The position numbers and the translations under genes are program-made. Shown piece by piece: positions 8,693 to 15,818 of a DNA stretch of 64,000 bases; position 1 is the stretch's first letter; the number at the start of each line of letters is the position of its first letter. Source of the DNA: JAKZVK01 sp965261065 (GTDB lineage Bacteria; Acidobacteriota; Terriglobia; Bryobacterales; UBA6623); assembly GCA_965261065.1 (NCBI GenBank), contig OZ253444.1:6448001-6512000 (forward strand). Direction: 5' to 3'. Under the pieces are notes generated by a model. It was not told the DNA's origin. It was given only the letters and a program-made list of their open reading frames with translations, and did no database searches.

Positions 8693-9501
8693 GGCGCGCT
8701 CAGTGCATGGGCACGGATAAGTTGGAACGTACGGCTCCAGCGGGTTTTGCCGAAGAAGTTGAACAGAATATCCTGCAGATGACTGAGCGAGATCCCGGCG
8801 TCCTGGAGACGTTCCGTGGGTGCGTCATACGACCAGTAGATGACCAGCGGCTTGCCGATGATGTTTTCCCTCGGGACGAAGCCCCAGTAGCGGCTGTCGA
8901 GCGACTGGTCGCGGTTGTCGCCCATGGCGAAGTAGCTGTCCGGCGGCACGACGACTTCGCCGCCCGAGACATGATTGCGCAGCAAGCTCAAGACACGGGT
9001 ATCCGCTTGCAAGTGGGGTTCGCCCGCTGCTGGAAAATTGTCCCGATAAGGGTCGATGTAGGACGCCTTGTGAACCACGTATGGCTCGTCGGCCTGGGCG
9101 CCGTTTACGTACAACTGCCCGTCTTGCAGGCGGAGTCGGTCGCCTGGGATGCCCACAACCCGCTTGACGAACGTCTGTGTCAGATCGACCGGGTAGCGGA
9201 ACACAATGATGTCGCCGCGCTGGATATCTTGATACGGCAGCACGTATTTCCCCACGCCGCCATGCGGTGAAAAGGCCAGCTTGTCAACGAGCAGATGGTC
9301 GCCGATCAGCAGAGACTCCTCCATCGAACCGGTTGGGATCACAAAGGCTTGGACCAGGGTCGTGGTGCCGAAAAGCAATAGCACGATGGTGACGGTCCAC
9401 TCAGCGATCACGCCGCGCCGCGGCTGGTCCGTTCTCTCTTCAACTTCCTTGGCCGGCTCAGGCTTTGCTTCCGGGCCCTGCTTTTTGTTCGTCACGGACA
9501 A
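8689..9501 (-). CDS. lepB: Signal peptidase I
   Basis: 270 residues. A charged cytoplasmic N-terminus is followed by one membrane anchor (about residues 32-52, WTVTIVLLLFGTTTLVQAF). Family boxes are PTGSMEESLLIGD with the catalytic Ser, FVKRVVGIPGDRL with the general-base Lys, and YFAMGDNRDQSLDSRYWGFV (box E). It removes signal peptides from Sec- and Tat-exported proteins, many of which occur in this window. manC follows with a four-base overlap. The IS-A copy lies about 180 bases upstream of the start, so its promoter gap is short. Confidence 0.95.
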   Translation of the reverse strand: MSVTNKKQGPEAKPEPAKEVEERTDQPRRGVIAEWTVTIVLLLFGTTTLVQAFVIPTGSMEESLLIGDHLLVDKLAFSPHGGVGKYVLPYQDIQRGDIIVFRYPVDLTQTFVKRVVGIPGDRLRLQDGQLYVNGAQADEPYVVHKASYIDPYRDNFPAAGEPHLQADTRVLSLLRNHVSGGEVVVPPDSYFAMGDNRDQSLDSRYWGFVPRENIIGKPLVIYWSYDAPTERLQDAGISLSHLQDILFNFFGKTRWSRTFQLIRAHALSAP

Positions 9502-9824
9502 CTCACTCCTCGATGCAAGTTCTCATTCTAGCCAAAAGCTCTCGGACGCCATGATTGTCTGTTGGGTTGTGCCGCACGGTTCCACTGTACCCAGCCGGCC
9601 CGCAACCATGCCCGACCCGCAATCGGCTGTGACCATCCCCCGGCCCAGACCGCCAAAGAGTTCAAATCGCCGGCTGTTCAGCGGTTCCGCATCCACATTT
9701 CTTGAGGGTCGGAAACATTTGATTTAGCAAGTGTTTTCGCTCGTCCTCCAGGTCCGAGCAGATTCGCATTCCCCCGGCGGACTTGACCCATGTGTTATTC
9801 TGATATATATTAATTATACCAGTC

Positions 9825-10163
9825 ATGAAGGCGGCCCCCACTCGCTCTCATCTCTCGGATGCCGAACGTAGGCTCCGCTCCCGCATCGCGCAGCTCGTCC
9901 ATGGCCGCTGGTTGCTGCACGGCACGCTGGCGCCCCGCCAACGCACCTGCGGCAAGCCCACCTGTCGCTGTGCTCGCGGTCAGCTTCACGCCTCGTTGTA
10001 TTTGGTGCGGAATCGCCAAGGGCAACTGCAGCAGCTGTTTGTGCCCCGCCACTGGGAGGCCCGCGTCCGCCAGGCCGTGGCCGCCTACCAGCAACTCCAA
10101 CGGCTCCTCGACGAGGTCTCCGAGCGTGAATGGAAGCGGCTCCGAAGCCGCCGGGAGGAATGA
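9825..10163 (+). CDS. IS-A accessory ORF 1 (DUF6788-type, 112 aa)
   Basis: A small basic protein with a Cys cluster TCGKPTCRCARG (about residues 46-57), followed by LYLVRNRQGQ and a long Arg/Gln-rich helix. This is the pattern of the DUF6788 proteins encoded beside certain DDE transposases. The ATG follows an A/T-rich stretch at the IS left end (TATATATTAATTATACC) that could hold a promoter. Its 3' end overlaps the transposase frame by 38 bases if the transposase begins at GTG 10126. Its role is unknown; DNA-end binding or regulation is a guess. Confidence 0.8.
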   Translation: MKAAPTRSHLSDAERRLRSRIAQLVHGRWLLHGTLAPRQRTCGKPTCRCARGQLHASLYLVRNRQGQLQQLFVPRHWEARVRQAVAAYQQLQRLLDEVSEREWKRLRSRREE

Positions 10164-11409
10164 CGTTCTTCGACGCCTGCTGCACTACGCCGAGAAGGTC
10201 TACGGTCTGCGGGACTCGCTGCTGGCCGCCGTCGGCGACACCAGGCCGCGGCCGCGCATCCCGACGCGGGTGGTGCTGCAGTCGGTGCTGGTGCTGTTCT
10301 GGACACGGCTGGGCAGCCTCAACGCGTTAGAGACGCTAGCGCCCGCACCGTTTTGGAAACAGTGGTTGGGCCGCGAGATGCCCAGCGCCGACACCCTCGG
10401 GCGCGTCTACAGCCGGCTCGATGCCGCCGCGGTGCGGGCAGCGATTCATCACGTCTACGAACGGCTCAAGCGCAACAAGGCCCTGCCCGGGATCGGCGGG
10501 CTGGGCGTGGCCGTGCTCGACGGCCATGAGTCTCACGCCAGCTACCGCCGTTGCTGTCGAGGATGCTTGAAGCGCACCGTGCAGCGCCGCGATGGCCAGC
10601 AGATGCAATACTACCATCGCCAAGTCACACTGCTGTTGCTCTCCGATGCGCCCCCCGGCTCCGAACCGCTGCGACTGTTGCTCGACGCCGAGCCGCAACG
10701 GCCCGGCGAGGACGAGATGGCCGCGGCGCACCGTTTGCTGGCGCGAGTTCTCGAGACCTATCCGCGAGCCTTTGACGTCGTGTTGGCCGATGCTCTCTAC
10801 GCCACCGCCCCGTTTATCAACTTCTTATTGGGGCATGGCAAAGACGCCGTGATCGTGCTCAAGGACGAGCGCCGCAACCTCTATCAAGACGTCCAAGGGC
10901 TGTGGCCGACCACGGCGCCCCAACGCGGCGACTATCAAGGTCGCGATTGCCAGTGGTGGGATCACGAGGGCCTGGTGTCGTGGCCGCAGGTGCAGCAGCC
11001 GCTGCGGGTGGTTCGTTCCGTCGAGAGCTGGCAGCAGTATTCGCAACTCGACTCCCAACCGCATCCGCATCACAGCGAGTGGGTGTGGGTGACGACCCTT
11101 TCCTCACTGCAGGTTCGGACCGCGCGGGTGGTAAGGTTGGGCCATCAACGCTGGGACATCGAGAATCAGGGTTTCAACGAGTTAGTCAACGGCTGGCACG
11201 CCGACCACGTATATAAGCACGACCCCGCGGCGATCGAGAACTTTCTGTTGACGGTGTTTCTGGCTTTTAATCTCTTCCACGTTTTTGTTGCGCGCAATCT
11301 CAAGGCATCGCTGCGGCGCAGCAAGCCGCGAGTCTTTTGGGCGCGCGCGATGGCGGCTGATCTGTATCAGGCGGCGGCTTGCCCGTACGGCTCGGGGCCC
11401 TCGCCATAG
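10126..11409 (+). CDS. IS-A transposase (DDE, IS4/IS1634-like)
   Basis: About 427 residues if translation starts at the GTG at 10126. The frame is open back to 9859, but that part is the shadow of ORF 1, and there is no in-frame ATG near the homologous start. Candidate catalytic acids are VAVLDGHES (first Asp), VVLADALYAT (second Asp) and the IENQGFNELVNGW region (Glu). The C-terminal helices VFLAFNLFHVFVARN are typical of IS4-like enzymes. The translation equals that of the copy at 60411-61694. Start-site use and a possible frameshift fusion with ORF 1 are unresolved. Confidence 0.85.
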   Translation: MNGSGSEAAGRNDVLRRLLHYAEKVYGLRDSLLAAVGDTRPRPRIPTRVVLQSVLVLFWTRLGSLNALETLAPAPFWKQWLGREMPSADTLGRVYSRLDAAAVRAAIHHVYERLKRNKALPGIGGLGVAVLDGHESHASYRRCCRGCLKRTVQRRDGQQMQYYHRQVTLLLLSDAPPGSEPLRLLLDAEPQRPGEDEMAAAHRLLARVLETYPRAFDVVLADALYATAPFINFLLGHGKDAVIVLKDERRNLYQDVQGLWPTTAPQRGDYQGRDCQWWDHEGLVSWPQVQQPLRVVRSVESWQQYSQLDSQPHPHHSEWVWVTTLSSLQVRTARVVRLGHQRWDIENQGFNELVNGWHADHVYKHDPAAIENFLLTVFLAFNLFHVFVARNLKASLRRSKPRVFWARAMAADLYQAAACPYGSGPSP

Positions 11410-11687
11410 CGAGCGGGTGGTTTTCTTTCTCCCTGCCATCCTGCGCTGCCACCACGCCGCCGAGCGGCAGCCGAGCGTAGCGGTGTCTTCCGCGGCCGAC
11501 TTCGGGCCCCGCCGAGGCCCTCGTCCGGCTGCGAATCTGCTCGCCCCGCTCGCCCCGCACCTAACTCGCTCGTTCCCCAATCACTTCCCGGCTCTCGCCC
11601 GACCGCGTTGCGGAATCGCTGCCGGTTGTTGACAAACCTTGAGACAGCTCGCGAGAATCCAGTAGGCGTTTGACCCAGGGGGTTCCA

Positions 11688-12599
11688 ATGGCCAACCATC
11701 GCGGGGCATCCCGCAGACTCCATTATTTCACGTCAGCGTTGCTAGCGCTGGCCGTCCTGCCGGCGGCACTGCCGGCGAAAGAGAAACTGAAGCCCGAGCA
11801 GTTGGTGGGTCTTCATCTCGACTCGATCGGCCCCGCCGAGGCCCGCGCCGCCGCCAAATCGCGCATCTTCCGAGGCAAAGGCATGTGGCGCGTCCTGGTC
11901 GGCGGCCGGGGCCAGGTGCCTGGCAGCGTGTTCCAGGCGTCCGACGGCACCAGCAGCAGCTTTCGATTCGACACGCAGGGCAACCCCAGCTACTATGGCG
12001 AGCACCTGATCTACACGGGCGAGGATGTCAGCGTATTTCAAGGCTTTCAGAATGGCCGGTCCCACCTCGGCGATTTCTTCGAATCGAACCACGTAATCCT
12101 ACGTGAGGGCCTACTCGGCGGCGTGACCTCGACCGCCTGGGCTTTGCTCTCTGTCGACAGTCGCAACCCGAAACTCAAGTACTCGGGGCTTAAAAAGGTG
12201 GACGACCGTAAGTTGCACCGCCTCGAGTACAGGGCCCGCAAGCGTGCGGGCAGCACGCGGATCCACCTGTTCTTCGAGCCGGAAACCTACCGTCACGTAC
12301 AGACCAGCTATCGCTATGAGGTCCCGGCGGGTCTCGCTTCTGACCCTCAAGCCGCCGTGAACCTGGGCGCCGACCCTGACGCCTCGGCACGTCAGCAGCG
12401 CACCTATGTAAGCGTCACCGAGACCTTCTCGAACTTCCGGGAGATCGACGGCCTGATGCTGCCGGCGAATTGGACGATCCACTACAACCGGACCGGCGCC
12501 GGGGCGGTTGTCTCGGAATGGGAAATGGGCTTTGCTAGCGCGGTCCACAACGAGCCCATCGACCCGAGCTATTACACTCCGGGCACGAAGGCCCCATAG
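11688..12599 (+). CDS. Secreted protein of unknown function (303 aa)
   Basis: Starts at the ATG at 11688 because AGGGGG lies seven bases upstream; a TTG at 11670 is in frame but lacks a site. A classic signal peptide follows: RRLHY, a hydrophobic run (LLALAVLPAALPA), and cleavage near ALPAKEK. The mature part is rich in beta strand (GTSSSFRFDTQGNPSYYGEHL, then LHRLEYRARK, and TYVSVTETFSNFREIDGLMLP). This resembles lipid-carrier or outer-membrane accessory proteins common in Acidobacteriota, but I cannot name the family. IS-A copy 1 ends 67 bases upstream and may have cut or replaced its promoter. Confidence 0.6.
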   Translation: MANHRGASRRLHYFTSALLALAVLPAALPAKEKLKPEQLVGLHLDSIGPAEARAAAKSRIFRGKGMWRVLVGGRGQVPGSVFQASDGTSSSFRFDTQGNPSYYGEHLIYTGEDVSVFQGFQNGRSHLGDFFESNHVILREGLLGGVTSTAWALLSVDSRNPKLKYSGLKKVDDRKLHRLEYRARKRAGSTRIHLFFEPETYRHVQTSYRYEVPAGLASDPQAAVNLGADPDASARQQRTYVSVTETFSNFREIDGLMLPANWTIHYNRTGAGAVVSEWEMGFASAVHNEPIDPSYYTPGTKAP

Positions 12600-12625
12600 C
12601 GGAGCGTGTTGCGGGACAGATTTGG

Positions 12626-12811
12626 CTACTGCGCCGCGTAGCCGGTGCGCGTTCTCACCTTCGCGCTGGGCCGTGCTACCTTCACCTCGACCTCCATCAA
12701 CGCCGTTTCGGCGCGGAAGACTTGGCCGGGCGGTTCTTGGGAGGTGAGCAAGCCGGCGCCGACGAGGCTTAGGGCGGCGCTGGTCAACGACCGGCGGATG
12801 AGTGAACGCAT
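12626..12811 (-). pseudogene. N-terminal remnant of a secreted VWFA-domain protein (tentative)
   Basis: A 61-codon frame begins MRSLIRRSLTSAALSL, a plausible signal peptide, followed by QEPPGQVFRAETALMEVEV. That passage matches the usual start of acidobacterial von Willebrand factor A proteins, where the export signal is followed by a short FRAETALVEVEV strand. The frame then stops, and no VWFA domain follows on either strand. I read it as a decayed 5' fragment; a chance ORF is the alternative. Confidence 0.35.
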
Positions 12812-13165
12812 GCGGCTCCAGCTCCGAGACGCGGTTCGTGAGAGCGGTGCGTGGGCCCTGCCCTCAGTCACGGTAACACCGAGAGGGACATCGAGATCGG
12901 CCCGTGGTGGAGGACTTGATCATCGGCGCACGGTGAGTGTCGTGTCTCATACGCAGGCTCACGCCCGCGGTCCGACGGTGCTACGCCGAGTTGAAGCACA
13001 CCGGGTCCTGGTGCCACAAGAGCCGAGCGGGGCTCGCAATAAGCGTGCGCCACGCTCGATGCGTCCCAGTAGAACAAAAGGGGCCGTCGGGACATCCTCC
13101 GGTAAAGTCGGGCGTGGTGGTGTTTCTCTGTGGCTCCGGATTTTTGTAACACAGTAGTAGCTAGA
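12812..13165. other. Noncoding stretch between secreted protein and DUF362 gene
   Basis: Overlapping ORFs exist on both strands (including 12645-13157 plus and 12868-13152 minus), but none has a ribosome site, recognisable family or consistent codon bias. I see no promoter, RNA or repeat that I can defend. Confidence 0.4.
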
Positions 13166-14452
13166 CTAGACCTTCACCTTGTCGTAATCGAACGGCTCGT
13201 CGACCAGGTGGTATTCGGGCTCGCCATCTTTTTGCAGGTAGTAGGTCACCAGCGGCGTACGCTCGAAGTCGGTCAGCTTGCGGGGTTGCGCCTCGCCGTC
13301 GATCCATTCGTAGATCGGCACTTCCCACGGATTGAACGTATCACTCAAGCCGCGCTCTTTGGCGATGCGGTAGAGATTGACGTTCCCCGGCTCGTGCCCG
13401 GCCAGCCACAGGCCGATCAGGTCGAGCCGAAACTTGTCCTTGCCGAACATGACGATGTTCGTCAGATGGTCGTTGCCGATGGTGAAGGCGTTGCCGTCCC
13501 GTCCGTAGATGCCCTCGATCATGGCGAGGCCGGTGTTGAGCACCTGCATGTTGTCGCAGGTCTTGTGCGCCCAGATTTCCTGGTGCATCGGGCTCAGCCG
13601 TGCCGGCGAGTCGTACCGCGCGTAGCCGAGCTTGCGGTGGTTTTCGAAGTATCGATTGACGCGCGCCTCGACCTTCGCGTTGATGTTCGGCTGCATGAAG
13701 TCCGGCGCGCCCGTCACCATGTTCCAGCCGGGACAGAACCGCACGTACGGTTTGACCACCAACCCCTGCTCGTTCTTCACCGACTGCGTCAAGCACATGC
13801 CGTGGGCTTTCCACTTGGCGATGTTGAGCATCCACGAGTTGGGATCGTTCACCGGCGTGTAGTGTGGGATCTGGTCGTAGATCACCGGCTCCGGCACCTT
13901 CGACCAGTTCATTTCGTAGCCTTCGTCGAAGTTGCGAATACGCCGCTCGCACTCGTTCATCTTGATGCCGTGGCGCTCGTTGATGTCGACGAAACCGCGC
14001 AGGTTCCAGTTGTGATAGTTGTTCGCCTCAACGAACGTCATGTCACGGACGCCCACTTCTTTAAGGCCCATCACCATGCCTTCGTAGAACTGCGGGTCCG
14101 TGCCGCTGCCCCAGGTGTCCTCGACGGGGCGGTCTTTGGCCTTGACGCTGCAGACGTTCGGCTTGAGCACCACCTTGTGCGTGACGGGGATGCCGGGCGT
14201 GTCGGAGGGAACGAAGATCTCGCGCGCCAGCTTCAGGCCTTCGTTGCGCTTCTGGTCGTTGTCGAATTTATGCTTGGCGTGAGTCCGCCGGATGAAGATT
14301 GCCTTGGGGTTCTGCTCGATGAACGGATGGACCGCGAAGTAGGGCTTCGCCTGCCGCTGATCGAGCGTCGGCAGCGCGGGGACCGCTCCAGTTACCGCCG
14401 CTGCCCCGGCCACCAAACCGCCATGCAAGAAATGCCGCCGCGTCACGCCCAT
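13166..14452 (-). CDS. Tat-exported DUF362-domain protein
   Basis: 428 residues. The N-terminus GVTRRHFLHGGLVAGAAAV is a twin-arginine signal. The body has the DUF362 pattern: VVLKPNVCS (about residues 93-101), VRDMTFVEANNYHNW, WMLNIAKWKAHGMC and IGNDHLTNIVMFGKD. DUF362 proteins are often found near ferredoxins or metallo-enzymes and their activity is unknown. No extra ferredoxin cysteine cluster is visible. Transcription is minus-strand and no operon partner is evident. Confidence 0.78.
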   Translation of the reverse strand: MGVTRRHFLHGGLVAGAAAVTGAVPALPTLDQRQAKPYFAVHPFIEQNPKAIFIRRTHAKHKFDNDQKRNEGLKLAREIFVPSDTPGIPVTHKVVLKPNVCSVKAKDRPVEDTWGSGTDPQFYEGMVMGLKEVGVRDMTFVEANNYHNWNLRGFVDINERHGIKMNECERRIRNFDEGYEMNWSKVPEPVIYDQIPHYTPVNDPNSWMLNIAKWKAHGMCLTQSVKNEQGLVVKPYVRFCPGWNMVTGAPDFMQPNINAKVEARVNRYFENHRKLGYARYDSPARLSPMHQEIWAHKTCDNMQVLNTGLAMIEGIYGRDGNAFTIGNDHLTNIVMFGKDKFRLDLIGLWLAGHEPGNVNLYRIAKERGLSDTFNPWEVPIYEWIDGEAQPRKLTDFERTPLVTYYLQKDGEPEYHLVDEPFDYDKVKV

Positions 14453-14630
14453 CTCGTCACCTCGCTGTGTGCCTGTCGTCTTCCGCTTGCCGCCTTACGC
14501 CTATCGCCTTGACCAGCCTACACTTGGCTGCCCCTATTGTACACCCGGCGGCGCCCTTTGCCGACGGCAAAATGAGTCGAGGGTCCGTTCGGCTTACGCG
14601 GCCACGACGGCTGCTTGTGGCGGTCTCGAA

Positions 14631-14667
14631 GCCCGTAGCGCGGATCTCGGTTTTGAGATCCGCGGCC
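14631..14667 (+). repeat. Second GTAG-headed palindrome family, copy 1
   Basis: GCCC, then GTAGCGCGGATCTCGG, a short TTTT loop, and GAGATCCGCGGCC form a hairpin with GTAG at its foot. An inverted copy lies at 50133-50169. It sits in the 350-base gap between RidA and the DUF362 gene. Nothing else in that gap is recognisable. Confidence 0.65.
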
Positions 14668-14801
14668 TTTCACTTCCACCGTGCTAGTGACGGCTCACGG
14701 AGCAGTGCAGAAGTTCGCCTTGCGCGACGTTTTACGGCGGGTTACGCGGCTCCCGTTGCGCCACCCCAGGGCGCTTCAGCGTTCTTTCCCGCGCTACCCA
14801 G

Positions 14802-15167
14802 TCACGCCAATTCAGCCACGAACGCCGCTTCAATACTCATACCGGACTGCAAATCAACGCCATAGGCCCGCCGGTTCGGCGGGTGCGTGCCGAAATACGC
14901 TTGGTAGGCCTCGTTGACGGCCGCAATGTCGTCGACCACGTGCTGCAGATAGAGCCGCACCGAGACGATGGCCGTCTTGTCAACGCCGGCCCGCGAGAGG
15001 ATGTCGTCGAGCTGCCGGAAGATCTCCTGCAGTTCCGCGACCACGCCTCCGCTCACGGGCGTCTTCTCGCCCGGAGCAATTCCGGTCAGGACGGTTTCGA
15101 GGGTGCGGCCGGAGTGGATGACGGCCGCGCTGAAGGGGAAGCCGGGTCTAGTATCGATGAATTCCAT
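14802..15167 (-). CDS. RidA-family protein (YjgF/YER057c/UK114)
   Basis: 121 residues, the normal length. FSAAVIHSGRTLETVLTG and EIFRQLDDILSRAG form the first half. AIVSVRLYLQHVVDDIAAVNEAYQAYF is the trimer-interface part, then PPNRRAYGV, where the Arg would be the Arg105 equivalent that binds the carboxylate of imine or enamine substrates, and SIEAAFVAEL. RidA proteins deaminate reactive enamines from PLP enzymes. The start is preceded by AAAGGAACCTC, a reasonable ribosome site. It could protect against imines from the PLP-fold proteins further on, but the genes are not adjacent. Confidence 0.88.
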   Translation of the reverse strand: MEFIDTRPGFPFSAAVIHSGRTLETVLTGIAPGEKTPVSGGVVAELQEIFRQLDDILSRAGVDKTAIVSVRLYLQHVVDDIAAVNEAYQAYFGTHPPNRRAYGVDLQSGMSIEAAFVAELA

Positions 15168-15285
15168 GAGGTTCCTTTCGATGTGGCAGTGTATCAGATG
15201 CCCAGACTCGAGCGGTCGCGAAGGCGGTCGCGTGTGGTCGGCAACGACTCGCAGCCGCGGCGTTGGGGTTTAGGGTTGGCGGTGC

Positions 15286-15456
15286 GGGGCGCCGAAGCGT
15301 AAAGCGGTGGTGGCGGTGGCGCGCAAGTTGGCGATCCTGCTGCACGTGTTGTGGAAGCGCGAGGTGGACTTTGATCCGTTCTACGGGAGCAAGGACCCGA
15401 AGCCGCCCGTCGAAGCGGCCCCCGTGTCGGAGTCGGCGTCCGTGCCGGCGGGATGA
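15286..15456 (+). pseudogene. C-terminal remnant of an IS110/IS116 transposase
   Basis: The frame reads KAVVAVARKLAILLHVLWK, the conserved C-terminal helix of IS110-group DEDD transposases (usually RAVVAVARKLAVLLHALW), then a low-complexity Pro/Ala/Glu tail and TGA at 15454. The catalytic DEDD and Ser regions are absent upstream, so only about 55 codons survive. It shows that an older IS110 insertion once lay downstream of RidA. Confidence 0.65.
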
Positions 15457-15818
15457 GTTGAGCGGCACGAGGGAAGCCGGATCCGGTAAGTAGTGCGAGT
15501 TCGCAAGGCGGAGGAAAGGAAGCCCGCAGCGAAGGGAACACGTCGCACACCGAGTTCGTGGCGACTGCGCGTTCGGGGCCGGCCGGCAACGGAGACCGCA
15601 GCGCTGCTAAGACCGAACTTCAAAGAGCACCGCGTCGCGGACGACGCCGAAGAGAGTGCGGATGGAAGCCTAGTCGGACGTGCCCCAGAAACTGAAGTTT
15701 CCCCGAGGCCCCTTGCCAGTTGACAAAGCGAATCTCCTCATGGAAGCCCGGAACGCCAGTGACGGGTCCGATGCCACTCGAGTCCGCGGAGTCCTCTGAA
15801 GTTCCAAATCGCCTGGGG
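15457..15818. other. Noncoding stretch, mobile-element debris likely
   Basis: No ORF with a family match, no palindrome of the GTAG type and no RNA fold that I can support. It joins the IS110 remnant to the TolB-CehA stop codon. Confidence 0.4.

Larger units (their letters stand above)
9680..11620 (+). mobile_element. IS-A copy 1: 1941-bp two-ORF insertion sequence, IS4-like
   Basis: The ends were set by comparing this copy with the inverted copy at 60200-62140; homology stops at the same bases in both. The terminal inverted repeats read AGCGGTTCCGCA and AGCGATTCCGCA. The flanks are GCCGGCTGTTC (9669-9679) and GCCGGTTGTTG (11621-11631), a 10-11 bp target duplication with one or two changes. 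That length fits the IS4 group. The element holds a DUF6788-type ORF, a DDE transposase and a noncoding right end of about 210 bases. It sits between lepB and a secreted-protein gene. Confidence 0.92.

Noticed and set aside
12645..13157. Plus-strand ORF of 170 residues
   Set aside because: No ribosome site, no domain, basic low-complexity composition, and it overlaps the VWFA-like remnant on the other strand.
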